Of a stretch of 64,000 nt of DNA, positions 13,801 through 28,800 are shown piece after piece (position 1 is the first letter of the stretch; the number at the start of each line of letters is the position of its first letter). The notes under the pieces are model-generated. The model saw only the letters and a program-made list of their open reading frames with translations, made no database searches and was not told the origin of the DNA. The DNA is from Anticarsia gemmatalis (taxonomy: Eukaryota; Arthropoda; Insecta; Lepidoptera; Erebidae): the NCBI RefSeq assembly GCF_050436995.1, contig NC_134767.1, positions 8,990,001-9,054,000 of the forward strand, given 5' to 3'. Both the position numbers and the translations under genes were made by a program.

Positions 13801-16800
13801 CGCAAAATCTAAATGATTTACTAAGCCTTTGTCTCTATTATTTCAAAACAAACAATCAGGAATACAAAGAAAAAACATTTTTTTTTCTTAATTATTTATT
13901 TTCTCCAAAAGTTTCTCCAACGCTCCATTCTCTACCGCTTCATTCACGAGGTCATTGACCCTATGTCTGAACAACATACTTTCATCAGGTACTTGAGACA
14001 AATCCCAATTTGAGGTCAATTTAGCTCTTTTTAAAGTCGCATCTTCTTCTGGGTCCATTGTGACTATTCTTAATTCTATCATGGCAGCTAGAACACCGTA
14101 AGGAAGGAACTCTTCAAAATCTGATATAAAATTATCTTTCGTGTAAACGAAATTGACGTCTATGTCAAATAGTCTTAAGAACGATTTTAGACTGTCATGG
14201 TAGATGTCCTTGAGCTGATCTAGGTGTTCAGATCTGAATTTTGAATCGGTGCAGATGAGAAGAAAGTATAGGATGTCTGTCATTGGGTTAGCGAAGCGCA
14301 TCGCCTGGTAGTCTATGAAGCAGATTTTTATTTTTTCGTTTTCCTGGAAGAAAGAAATTCAACGTTAGTAGCATTTCTGTTTACGATGTATTAAAAAATG
14401 ACTGAGAGGATTTTGAAGCGTTTTTATGTTTTTTTTGCGTTAGAAGATAAAAACTATTGTTTTATGAAATTGGCTGTAATATGGCAGTGATTATTTATAA
14501 TGTCTAATAATTCATATAGCTACATCCAACATAAATAAAATCACGCCTTCTTCCTTTAGGGGCAGGGACCAGAGATAACTTGGTACGATCCTTACTATTT
14601 CTTATCCCTATTGATACACTTACTACACATATTATATTGTTATTGTCTTATTATTTTACATACGTAGCTGTCGGAATTTACGCCTATTTGAAATTATCTT
14701 TGAAGTGTCACTTATATGTAAATACTGATTATTGGTAAACAATATCAATAATATTCAAGAGATTTATAGGTCTTCAGTAGAGTACACTTTTATATCACAA
14801 ACAAACAATTTATTAAAATATGGCATCAACATTTTGAAGAAATAGGTCAAGCAATCTTATTTTTTATTTTTGAAAGTTATAAATGATTGCTGTTTTATGT
14901 AATGTGATAACACTGTCTTTGAAATATAAGCAGGTGCAGTAATCGATTTACGTACACATGATAAAGATACATTACGAGTATGTTTATAAAGTATCAACCT
15001 AACTACTCTATAGATAAGAACTGTACACATAATAAGGGTATAATTTTTGTTGTTTTTATTATAACTTAAAGAAATCTACTACTTTTGCGGACATTCTCAG
15101 TAATATATCAATAACTGTGAGAGTAATTTGACTGCCTCGGTGGCGCAGTGGTTTAGGTCACCATGCCAACACTACTGCGTCGAGAGGTCGTGGGTTCGAT
15201 TCCCACAGGAACAATTATTTGTGCGATCCACAAATAATTGTTTCGGGTCTGGTTGTGCTTAGTGTCCCTTGTTTGTATGTTTGTAAAATTCTCCGCGACA
15301 TAAGAGCAATTCATAATGCGGGAGTTGTCTTTAAAAATATAGAGTTGAAATATCCCAGAGTATTTTTCTTAATTATTTTTTTACAATAACGTTTATCGTT
15401 TACGTAAAGTGGGTTATGAATATGTCCGTTATTACTTACCTCATATTTAAACAGCATATTGTTAACCCAACAGTCTCCATGACACAAAACATTCGTCTTT
15501 CCAGGCTTAGCATACGCCTGAAGCAGCTCCAAAATATGTTCCTTCACCTTTTTCAGTTTCTTCTTAGCATCTTTATTCTCAACCAACTTTAAAGACATAT
15601 CAAAAGACTCAAATATATAATTCCTCAGTTTACTTTTATTCAAAAACTGATTTTGATACAAAATATCGTGAAATTCTGCTGCAACTCTATCAAAATTTTC
15701 ACTATCGTGTTTCTGTGCAATAAAAGACATCGCATGAAATTTAGCCAGTTCGCTTATCACAGTACTGACTTGTTCGAAACTTAGATATTCAAACTTCGCT
15801 AGTTTATCATCTATTTCAAATCCTTTGCTCTGCAAATCGTCTAATATAATAACTTCGTTCATTTGTTCAACAGTTGCATAAAGACATTCTGGTAGTAACA
15901 ATCGTACTCCTTCTTCCAAAACACTTTGAATATTATTAAACTTGTTAATAACATTGTTGTAGGCGATCACTTCTCTTTTATGTAGTTCATGAAAGAGCAC
16001 TTGTCTCTCAGTATTCACTAGAGTTTTAACAATCACACTGAATTTATTCTCTGCACTATTAGTTTCTTTGATCAACACACGAAATACATTTGCGATGTAA
16101 TTGCTTCCTTTCCCACTAATACATTCGACATTATATTCAAAATCGTCTACTCCTTTCTTCTTAGCTACTTCTTTTATAGAACTATGTAGTTCTTGACAGT
16201 TGAACTCGTCCGGTTCGCTAATATTGACTTCCAAAGACATTTTCACTTGACTGACTACTTCAACTGTGTGGGTTCATTGTGAATTAATCGCGAGATAAGC
16301 TTTGATATCTGCTGATAAAATGTAGTGTGTAATATAAATGTTTGTACTGATTAGGTTTGCGATAAGTTTTGAATAATAACTGATATATTTTTGGACGGAT
16401 ATGGAAATGAAAGGTTATCTAATGATAATGTTTTTGATGCGTTCGAAAGATTAGGTAACGTTTTTGATAACCTAGTAAAGAATGTAAATGAGAGAACATT
16501 CTTGAAGATAAGTATTTTAGTATTATCTAAGAATTGTTTAGATAAACTGCGTCGATAGGTGCTTGAACACCTGCCGCCGACAAAATTTTTGATTTGATTT
16601 TTAAGGCAGACAAAAATCTACTATGATATTATAATGCAACGGGTCTTCAACGCGATGGAAAAGTAAAAGGATACCTTATTTGTTCACCCGACGTTTCGAT
16701 CGATAATTCTCAATCGCGTTTGTACTAGTCGCGAGTTACCAACAGCTGGCCAATGACCTCTATTCTGGACTTCCGGACTCTTCTATAATTCGTTGCCACT

Positions 16801-19800
16801 AGCCTACTATCCAGAAAAGCACCAGCATCTCCGTTTGGACCTTGAATCTAATAACTTTAACACTGCGCCGTACTGAGCGTTAAGCAAGCCACCTGTTAGA
16901 GCGTACTTAGATTTAATTACACCTAGCTACAAGATGTTATATTAGCCTACAAATAAACACCTTAATTCAAATATATTATTCTACAACCACATTTCTAGTC
17001 ACCATTTGCAAACCCAGGTACCACGTTTTGTTTGTTTAGGCAAAGTATTTGCGTTTATGATATCTAAGTCTAGGATAGATCAAATTTGGGGTTTTTTCGA
17101 AGTCCCTGACCGTAATAACGAGTGTTGTAGGTTGCCCGGGAGGTTTAGTTTACTTATCGAAAAACAGACGCGTCTCGTTTATAATCGGAGGATCACACGT
17201 CTTATAATTTTTTATTAAATATTTAGGGAGGCCTTTTAGTGTGTATAGTCTAGAAGAATAATTCGTGTAAAATATTTTGTATTAAGAGTCTTGTTTTAAA
17301 TTGTTTTTGTTTGGGATGTTGTTTTCATTGCTATCTGTCTTTATCTGTGTAAAAAATAATAGTAATTGAAAAATGCGATGAATACACAAACACTAAAGAG
17401 ATCGCCTAAAACTAAACAGACTAATAAAACTCGCAAAATGTGGTTTTATTGTTTTATGACCAGTTTACACACTTTCAAATATTAATCTAGGAAATTAATA
17501 GCAAGTGTAATTTACTGCACAATGCACAATTTTATGAATCAAATGTCAGTTATGATGATCAAAGCATCAAAATAAACCGATCTTTCTAAACATTTGATAA
17601 AGATCTCTAACAGTTAACTAAGGTACTTAGGTAGTACATCATTTGTTATAATAATATCAGATCTTTCCATGCCTAGGTTTTATACACTTTCCCACATCAT
17701 TTACACAACTTTCGCACATAATTCTACTATAGTTATTTCAGTCTATGTCATACTAACACTACCATTAAGATGATATCTTTCCAGACATTTTTGATAGCAC
17801 TAGCGAAGGCCTTTGCCCTACATCATTCAATTTTTGCCGCTATAAAGATTAACATCAATGAACTAAGGTCGTTTACAAATAACGACCACTATTTATTATT
17901 GAAGATTTATTTAAGGTGACTGAACATAATATGGTTATAAATCTTTTGATAGGTTAGACGGAATCTGACTTTAGTGTTATTTTTTAGTAATCACATTTTG
18001 AGAATTATCTCTGGCACTGAATTTGGTATTTGAACTGAGCGTCTCCGTGCTTCGGCACGTAAATAGTGCCGGTTGTTGCTATAAGATGACAGTCGCTTAA
18101 CCATGTCAAAAACCTTCGGGCGGCTTGAACAACTTTGACACTAGGTTGACCACTAACCATACGATAAAATAAAAAAAATCATGCCAAACAAAATTATAAA
18201 AACGGTATACTCTTTACAACAAAGAGTCTTATAATATCAAAGTATTACACTCAATCTACCTCATATTTATTATTATTACTTCTAGTCATTTGCATTCACA
18301 TTCATTATTAACAATATATTTCTTTCCCAGCCGCCTTCTAACGTTTGGAACTTCAAGCAACATCAGAGTGGCTCCCGGATCACCCGGGAAGTCATACTCA
18401 TGGAAAGAAAAGGGTTACACCAGTTGCAGCGCATCCTGTCTTAGCGGTGTTCAGGTATGTAAAATTCTTCGACAAATTATTCAATTAAAAGCGAAATTAA
18501 ATTATTATCTCCTTTGTAAACGCTGAAAGGCAGGCAGTTGTCGAAGTGATGTTTAAAATGTTGTACACATGTCATTAATGTATTATGACTGCAACAGCCC
18601 TGAAAAGCACCACACCACACATACAAAACTTTTCAGATTTCTAAATCAGGCATCATAAAATTTAACAATATTTAAATACGATATGTCTATTGTTTGATGG
18701 TTACGTGAATAGAATAAATTAACAATGATTCCAAAGTGTTTAAAATTAAGACTTGTGTGTTAATATTCGTTATTTTTCAACAGGAACTAATCATCCAATG
18801 CGTAAGAGACGAAGATGGAAAGAACGCATCTCCTTACATGTGTGATCCTCTCACTAAACCGGAGAACAGAGTCAGGACTTGCAATGATCATCCTTGTCCT
18901 CCTAGGTGAGTGACCTTTTTTAATTAATTAAATAATGTTGCATACTTTATATACTTACTGCGAACTTAGTATGAATCCTAGTACTTTTCATAACGTTTTA
19001 CTCGAGTTTGGTATGTCAAGTTACGTACGCCTGAATTTAAAAAGATAGGAAAATTAAATTACCGAGTAGTTTACAGTTTTTCTAACTTTGAGATTCACCT
19101 ATGGGGTGTGTAATAACTACGAAAAATTTGCTACTTTACTAAAGATTCAATTTTACAATAATTAAATAATTACATCTACTTAATATTTGCCATTCAACCT
19201 GGCAATTCTTCCAGTCTTTTGGGTACGTTACTCAAGGACGGCGATACGAAGACATTTTATGATGACTTATTTTTATTTAAGTAATTCATATTTTAATCCG
19301 CTGCAAATTGTTAACTAAATGTACTACATCTACAACAGTAATGAACAAATCGCTAACATCTATGAACAAATCTTTCATATAAATTGGTAATCAAGTCTTC
19401 ACGTATTATGTTTGTATCACAGATGGAACTACACGGAATTCTCGCAGTGTACCAAGTCGTGCGGCATCGGCATACAGACCAGAGAGGTCACTTGTATACA
19501 TGAGGTAAGGTTTAGCGTTATGTTCACTGAATTGCTTAGATCTTAATGTTGTATGCAAAGATGGTTAGTTAGTAAAGCAATTGTTTTATTTAATGTCGAA
19601 TTTATTTTTTTACATTGGTAGTAGATTCAGTAAATATCAATTTGACTTACATGAGTGAATTTATGCAAATATACATACTTACAAGTAAAATGAGATTTTA
19701 CCATAAAAATCGGCTCCGGCTGAGTGTCGGTTTGTTTTTTTCAAAAGAATCATTTATTTTCCTGGGATATGTCACGCTACTTAATTTGACTCATTTTGCA

Positions 19801-22800
19801 ATTATTTTAGAAATAGGTATTGATACTTAAAGCAGATCAAGATATATTTTAAAATTCCTATTAGTTGCTTAAGATTTACCGAGCAGTCTCCGTAATTGGC
19901 AAGTAAAGTTTTACTTGCCAATTAAAGTCGTGGTATTTAAAAATTTGGTCATCAAATTAAACACTCGAAAAATCCAAGCAAGAAACAACAGAATACGATA
20001 AGAAAAGTATTTTTAGCAATATTCCTTCAAATAAATTTAAACAAATCACCTATTTCACCAGGTAACCCGCGGCGGCACGAACACAGTGGTAGTACCGAAC
20101 AGCATGTGTCCTCAGCCGCCACCACCTGACAGACAGTACTGCAACGTTCTCGACTGCCCCGTGAGGTGGCATACCGGAGAATGGTCCAAGTGCTCCAAAA
20201 CTTGCGGCGGAGGGGTGAAACAGAGAGAGGTATGTATCATTGGCCGCCTTTAAACACACGCTCTATCGCGCGTTCTTAAGAGCGTACCGGATTACGCACG
20301 GAAAAGACGGCGCGCTCTTCGCTCGCGACTTTCTTCGTGGGCTTGACAGATGAGCGCGGCGCGCGCTCTTTTCTTTCTCCTTGCACACCCTTTACACGCA
20401 CGCTCTTAATTGAACTTCACAAAAATAATTGTAATAGTATAATAATTTTTTTAAAATTCTGTTGCTGAGATTTTGCCATGTTTCCAATATCTGATTTAAA
20501 CTGTATTTTAACCATATAGTCAATAAACCACATAATTCAATTTTGTATTTTAGGGGACAAAATTATAAAGTACCTACTAAGTCTTCAACAGCTTTACGTT
20601 TGTACTACACCATTATTCCAAATGCAAATAAACAACAAACCATAGTAACTAATCACACCAAACAAATAAAGCCGCACAATTTAGAAATAAAACAATCCGT
20701 GCAATACAATTTACATTGCAGTCTAAATCGATGTTATCGCAGCATAGTATTCGCAGATAGATGGCAACACATGCGTGCGAGCTGTCAACCCGAACACATA
20801 CATCACGACGCCAGCCAACCAAAACTGAAACAGCTACATAGGACTTTTTGTGAAACACTGATTTGGTGATATGCTTTAAATAGGACTAAAGTAGTACATG
20901 AGGCGTCCTAGTTGCGCTCACCGGTTGGTAAACGATCTGTGAATTAAGCAAACGTTGTCGCGGTCATTCCATAAATGGGTGACCGCATAGTATTTTGAAA
21001 TACATCAAAACTTTGTACCAAAAACTACACCACGCTACATAAAATTTTTAAAACTCATATTCATAGCAAGTCTGAACAAATCCGATACAAAGTAGTAAGC
21101 GGCCCATAGCCAGTTGCGCTCACCGGTTGGTAAATGATCAGTGAGTTAAGCAAACATTGGCGCGGTCATTCCATAGATGGGTGACCGCATAGTGGTATTT
21201 GAACTGGACGTCTCCGTGCTTCGAAGGGCACATAAAAAGTCGGTCTAAAGGGCTTTTAAGGCACGAACGAAGATGTTCCGTCATTACTAATATTCAAAAC
21301 TAGATGATAGATTAATAAAAGTTAATGTTTCTTTTGTAATTTGTGAGATGTGTAGGACTAAAGATGAGGCAAGCACAGAATCGAGGCCTGTGCTCGACAG
21401 AAGAGCGGGTTGCATAGATAGATAGATAATTTTAATGACTGGCAGCGTCAGTGTAATAGTCAAATTTTTATTTCACGTTCGGTCAAGCGTAATTACGTAA
21501 GAAACAGCACAGAAATGCATTAAATTTTGGGGGAAAACTAATGAAACCACTTCAGATATGAATAAACAGTCCAATCTGAATATGTAAAACAAATGAGTTA
21601 AGTGAACTGTTTGATACCGTATTTAATAATGTCCTCCTAGCCGATATACGGCGGTCAGTTTCATTGAAACTGGCCATCTGTGCAGGACTTTGTTTATAGT
21701 GTCCAAGTGTGTGCACAATACACAGGTACACTCTCTATTCCATCACTCTCATAGCCCGGTGGGACGGATAACCGACACGACCAGTGAGAGGTCAGGCGCA
21801 GGACCGACGGCTTTACGTGCTCTCCGAGGCACGGAGGTCTTCGACCTCAACTTCCTAACTCCGGGCAATCTCTAAGAAATTCTTAACAAAAAATCTCAGA
21901 AAAGACTTTTTGGCCCGACCCAGGATTCGAACCCGAGACCTCTCGCACCGCAGTCGCATATACTACCGACCGCGCCACAGAGGCAATTAAAAAAAACACA
22001 AACGAATTACTGTCTGTTTTTAAGATTTAGTTGGAATTGTAACGTTTACGAGTATTTGAATGAAGGTACTACAAAACTAAAATTGAAAACGAATTTTCAA
22101 GGATGTTCCACAGAAAGTTGTAAACTTTGCTTTACGTCTACCTAGAAAAACCTTCATTATTTTCCCAAAACGCTTCAATCATAATCTAAAAAACATAAAA
22201 TAACATTTTTCCTAAAACACTTTCCGTGCCAACGTCGAACCTAAAAATATTTTCAAGGAAACTTTTAAATTAACTTTTAGAAATTGTAATTTACGAAGTT
22301 CCTGACCTCTAGTTTAAAAACTAATAATATCCAAACTCTCGTAACGTCTAGATTTTAGAGTAAAACTAGATAGCCTAACCTACCTTTTTAAAAAGGGGCT
22401 GTTGACTCACTGATAATTGTCAGATTGTTTACCGTTTCGATATAACGAGCTTTTACCCGCGACTTTGTCCGCCACCTGAATTTTCTGAAGTAGCCTATGT
22501 CCTTTTTTATTTTACTAGTTACTAAAATATGATTTTTTCTAAACGAAAGTATGAGAGTTGCAGATTTTATTAACAGTACTAAGTATCAAGACGTCATTTC
22601 AAATTTAAAGTACCCACATATTAGTTTTTCTGTGACACCCGCTAGAAACGCTGATCAGGTTTCATATAAAATTTGTCGATAACTGTTTATAGAAGAATTA
22701 GCCATTAGTAGAAGCATATTATAGTACTTCTAATCTTCAACAAGTTTTACTATAATCCTCACATTTGTCCTTTAGGTGGAGTGTAAACAAATAATGGCAC

Positions 22801-25800
22801 AATCCCACGTGGTGGAACGACCGGCGTCGCTCTGCAGCTCTCCAAGACCTGCTGCCACCAAGTCATGCAACTCAAGACCTTGTTTATTGGATACAGCGTC
22901 TCCAGAGATTTCCCTGGCTAATTCTTCTTATATACAACATGACCCGAAGAAGAAGAAGGTAAGAGAATAAATATAAGATTTTTGCCACGCTTTTAGAGTG
23001 TGACAAACAGCTCCTTCTTATAGATATCTAAAACGAATGCAAAAATGATTATATTCTTTAGTTAGAGAGTTTCTTCTTCTCTTTCCCTCCAACTGAAAAT
23101 TATTCGCTTGGCTTAAAAAAATTTTTCCTAAATTGTTTATTTCAGCGCATATTGAATTAATGTTTTATAATATTTTTTGAGAGAAACTAGCTGTTTTGAT
23201 TAAATATTGTTAATTAATAACTATTTTTTTGTTATCTTCGATTGTAAAATAACTTACATATTCATCTACTTTAAAAGGTAACAGTGAAAGTGGGCGGGTC
23301 TGCGACAATTTTTTACGGAACCCAAGTGAAGATCAAATGCCCGGTGAAAGGGTACAACAGGACCAAGATACAATGGGCCAAGGATCATCAGATCATCACC
23401 AAGTCAAAGAAGTACAAGATCTCTAAGAAGGTAAATTTTTGTTTTTAGTTTTTGTTTTTACCACATTACTGTTGATGGGTTAACGGAGTGTTAGGCTGGA
23501 TGGTCGTCCAAAAGAAGCAGACACGTACATTATTATATAAATATTATATACATATTATATACATATTATTTGACTTAATTTTGGACGCGCCGTTAAGTAG
23601 ATATAATATACTACTTTAAATTGTTGAAATTGAGCATTTTTTCTTATTCTAAATAATGATATGTTTACGTGAAGTTTTGTAATAAATTAAGCAAGTCATT
23701 GTACTTTTTGTTAGAAATTTATCGAAAACTGAAACTCTTATATTCTAAAAGTATAAACCGAGTGTCTTTAATAATACTCAGCATGTTCCCCAATTACCTA
23801 AAATATAGAAGGCTACAATAGTATATCACTACTACTACAGTGCAGTAAAGCCTCATTGACAGGAAGTAGTAGTACCACAGTATTCCGCATGCAGTTCTCA
23901 GTGAACAGACCACGGCTTCCGTCACATTGTGTTGTGTTATAAGCTTTGATCTTTGTGTCTTGGTATTGTAGTACAAGGGTTGTGATGCAATTTTGGGGTT
24001 ATAGGGGGTTGCTGAGTATTTAGACTTTATTGTAAATAAGTTCCTTTATTGAATAGATACTGCATTATTATTTTGACGTATTAAATTGACATCGTTTCAT
24101 CAGACGTATTTACAGCTGATTATTGTTATCTTGTACAAAAAATGAATTGCAATTTTTACGTATAATTTTTCACGTTATCGTTATTTTTTTCGAATGGACT
24201 TAATGGATTCAAATTGTTAATGAACAACTAATACTAATTTTTAAAATTACAAGTAACATTCATCAAGTTACTATTCAGCAAAAACAAATATCAATAATAT
24301 ACAAATATCAGAAAATACTTAAATCTCAAAAAATCAATCTTTCATAATCATGTTTTGTCGCAGGGTGCCCTCCGTATCACAGCCCTCTCACTCCGCGACC
24401 ACGGCGTGTACACCTGCGTGGCCGGCAGGTCCAGTGCCAACCTGACGTTGCTGGTGAAGCCAAGACCTGGAGAGTTTCCTTCCAGTGAGGAGATTGAACG
24501 ACATAAGGCGTTGGATGAGCCTTCGTCGCCACTGTCTGACAGGTAAGTTGGTATTTGTTAAAGCGGTTTTAGCAAATACATTTGTTTACTTTTAGAAGCC
24601 ATTATCCAGCAGTGGGACACATGTCTATAAAAATATGTTTGCTACCACTGGATGGATCTTTGACGTGTGTAAAGTTTCATATCCTTTTTCAGACCCCTTG
24701 AATTTTGAAAAGACATGTGTTCTGTGTTTTCTCCTGGTTCTTTCATTACCTCCGTATGTAAATTTTAGCAGCATTTTTTTGTAGAAAATTATTTGTTATT
24801 TATTCGTGTTTTCAATTTGTTTCCATGCTAAACTTCATCAAAATCGGTTCAATGGTTTAGCCTTAAAAGCAAAACAGACTTAAATACTCATGTAAAGGTT
24901 TTAATACATTCACCTTAAGTCTTTTTTGCTCTAACCACAAGATCAAAAATAGGGTTATAGAATTGAGCCTCTAAAACAAGGTAGCAACAGTACCTCCGAA
25001 AATTATAATTAATACAATATATACTATCTTGTTCAAGGCAGTTTCCTATTCCCTTTCCAGAATCGGAAGCCCTACGTCTAAAACATTTTGTACTTCAATC
25101 ATTGTTCATCTAACTCTTGAGTATCGAAACTAATTAATGAACTTTATCATTGGTTTTCAAACAAACGACTAATTTTAATTACTAATGGCAGTGATAGCCG
25201 AGTGGTATAAGTTGACATCTCCCACGTAAGTGGTCGCAGGTTCGAACCCGAGGCAACACACCAATGACTTTTCGAAGTTGTTTGTATTAGAAATAATTAT
25301 CACATGCTGCAACGGCAAATTTGCTTCATACATTTGGGGCATGCAAAGTCCCCAACCCGCACTTGGCCAGCGTGGCGGAGTCAAGGCCTAACCCCTCCCT
25401 CATTACGGGACTCCCTTGCCCAGCAGTGGGACATTAATGGGTTAATTTTTTTTATAATGGTTTGTCTCTATGGAGTTAAGCTGTACTGTATACACGCGTC
25501 ATGTTTAGCTACATATTTCTAGATATATGGCTGGTAGTCCAGTCTAGATGTATAAGACAACCAACGGTAGACATGAGCAAATTTCTGCTTTTTTTTTTTT
25601 ATTTGTTGCCCTTTAAATTCTTGCCCAGCAGTGGGACAGTAAGATAAAAAAATATCAGCCTTTTTCGTTTCGTTGTCAAATTTCAAGCTACTTCCCAAAG
25701 GCCTGTTTGTATCGTTAGAAAAATTTGAACTATGTTCTCATAAAACAAAAACACATCTCTACTTTCAAACCAGCATACAATTGCTATTCGAAGCAATGAT

Positions 25801-28800
25801 TACAAACTACAATATATTTTCAAAGTAGTTCGTTGAATACAGAAAGGAATTCCTTTTCAATAACGATTCCAACGTTGTTTGCAACATAAACTCTTTGAGA
25901 GAGCATCGTAAACGCTAGGAAATATGTTACAGGAACGCTCAATAAATATTCAGTGGGAATTATCTGTGACACTATTGAAATTATTCCAACTATATGAAAA
26001 ATGGGAACTTGGTAACACAAGGCTGATTTTTAAATTGTTTAGAAATGATTTATGTGAAATATTATTGATGTTTAGGTATAAATTAATATCTTAAGTTGGA
26101 GAACCTTAAGTCTTTATTTATTTACTAGCTGACCCGCGCAACTTCGCTTGCGTCCGATAAGAGAGAATGGGTGAAATTTTTCCCCGTTTTTGTAACATTT
26201 ATTACTGGTACTCTGCTCCTTTTGGTCGTAGCGTGATGATATATTGCCTATGTCCTTTCTCGGGTATCAAAATATCTCCATACCAAATTTCATGCAAATT
26301 GGTTTAGTAGTTTAGGCGTGATTGAGTAGCAGACAGACAGACAGACAGACAGAGTTACTTTCGCATTTATAATATTAGTATGGATTCGGACGAAAACTTT
26401 TGTTCATCTATTAAGATAGATCATTGCTGAAATCTGGATTTTATCTTAAAATGTGGTGTTCCTAAAGGCGTAATAACCAATTTGGATCCAACACTGTCCA
26501 CTGCTGGTTAAGAATTTCCCAAAGAAGAGTTAATCAACAAAATAAATATCCAATTGCCTGACCCAGAAATCGAGACTTAAAGTAATTTTGATATCAGCAA
26601 TCCCACACACTATCGTTGTCAAAGCGCACTGCTTATTAAAAACTAGCTGACCCGCGCAACTTCGCTTGCGTCACCTAAGAGAATGGGTCAAAATTTTCCC
26701 CGTTTTTGTAACATTTTTCGTTGCTACTCCGCTCCTTATAACCGTAGCGTGATGTTATATAGCCTATAGCCTTCCTCGATAAATGGGCTATCCAACACTG
26801 AAATAATTTTTCAAATCGGACCAGTAGTTCCTGAGATTAGCGCGTTCAAACAAACAAACAAACAAACAAACAAACAAACTCTTCAGCTTTATTATATTAG
26901 TATAGATATTAATAACACCACTTAAGTGGTTAAAATACCAATAACCTGGTTAATAAATATCTCAATATAATTCAATTAAACGGTTAAACTGATCGTGAAA
27001 TATCACAAGAGTATAAAGAACAGACCGGGGTGTCCCAATTTCAAAATAATAGTGAGTCATTAAGGTCATGAAAGTGGCATCTCATTGGAATCAATCAATC
27101 AATACGGTAGGCTTTTGTTTCCGTCGTAGGTACTTTAGTATTAAAGGTTTTTGGGTGTTCAATCTATACCGGTATAAATGGACCTGCTTCATTGACTGAA
27201 GTCGATACGTGAATATTTACAGCATTTAGCATTTTTTTGACGAACCTTTTTCCAACTTACCTTTTCCAACTTTTTAGCTTAATAATATTAAACTAAAAAG
27301 CTGAAAAATGTTCGTTATGGTTTTTCAAAAAAGTACTAAAGTATATATTATATACTAAGGAATGCTAACTATAACGATATATCTTTAAAAAATACTTAAG
27401 ATCTTGAAATTAATTAATTATAAATAGGGTAAGTCAGCCAAGAGAAGAAACTTAGAAATACACCCAAAAATGCTTTACATTAAATTTTCGCATGCAGGGC
27501 CAAACCTAGTTTCATGAAAAAAAACCTGCTTTAAAGAAAATAACACTGCCCCATTGCTGGACAAGTGACTATTCTAAAAATAAGGGAGAGGGTAGGCCTT
27601 GTCTATCTTCTGGCGGGAGAGTCCCACATAATCCTGCACTCCACCCAGGGTGCAGATGTAGGCTTAATGCATTAGGCATTAAAAAGGCCTTGAGTGTGCA
27701 TTACATTTGTCGAAACAATTTTAATGTTATAATTTTGTCAACAGCAGAGCAGACGGTAGATACAGAGCGATGATCGGCGGAACATCAGACGACCAGTCAC
27801 ATGAACAGCGGCCGGGGGACTCCAGGAAGAACTATAAGAACAGACAGAAAGGTAAGGGTATATCAACTTGTATTGGATAGTTCTATAATAAAGTTATATT
27901 ATAATCTATGTATTAATAGCTGAGTGGCAAAACCAAATATGTTTAGATGAACTCGATCAGCCCAAGCCGAGTGGTTTTGTTATTCGATAACTATTGGCGT
28001 ACCCAACGTGCCGAACCGAATACGCGTGTAGTAAGTCTAAGAAATTAAAACTCATTATGTTTGTTTCGACAACTAAGGATATATTCCTTTGCATTATAAA
28101 TATATTATCGGATATAAATAAACCTATGTCTATCTAATCAATTATGTAGAGGACTTTCGAATTCTCGGTATAACGATTTGGGTAGTCTACCATTTTGGGG
28201 TGTTGAGGTCTCCGACATGATTATTTTTGATGATTGTTTACCTTTCACATGTAAGCCATGTACGTATGTATAATAACCAAGTAAATATGACTGTTGTTTT
28301 GTCGTCATAACTTAATTAAATAATCGAAGTGTTTGGTTGTCATAAAACACTGACTAACTCTAGAATCAAATAATCTCTGTATTTAGAAATTAAAACAACA
28401 AAATATATTTAAAATGTCACCATTATAGTACCAGTAATAAAAACTCAAAATACAATATTAAACAGTCCTATTTATTATTCAGTACTTAACTCGTAAAGGT
28501 CAGTCGGGCACTTGAGAGTTATACAAGCCGTTGCTACTGAAACGTTCCCTATTCACTCACTTTTACAACCGGCGGTCTTCTCACAAATTTGCAGCTCTCA
28601 AATATTTCAAACATAAGTACGGTCTGCACATAGTTACGAAATATTACGTTATTATAGCGAATTATTTTGAAGCGTTGCGCTCACCGGTCGGTAAATGATA
28701 GGTTAAGCAACCTTTGCGCGATAATCCTCTAGACGGGTAGCCGCACCGTCTCACAAAGGGCAAGAAAAAAGTCTGTTCCGACTGTCATCTACTCAGACAC

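Noticed and set aside
15132..15215. tRNA gene
   Set aside because: The A- and B-box spacing is tRNA-like, but it continues into a repeated SINE body and does not fold as a proper cloverleaf by eye. The same holds for 25187, 54700, 56577 and 63272.
15311..15439. Continuation of the EcKL exon 1 ORF past the donor
   Set aside because: The frame crosses a strong donor (gtaagt) and loses family similarity; the true second exon with IDYQ is at 14343-13888.
20543..20869. 108-codon plus-strand ORF in an ADAMTSL intron
   Set aside because: No recognisable domain, no fitting splice sites to the host frame, and an overlapping antisense ORF in the same patch; probably chance.
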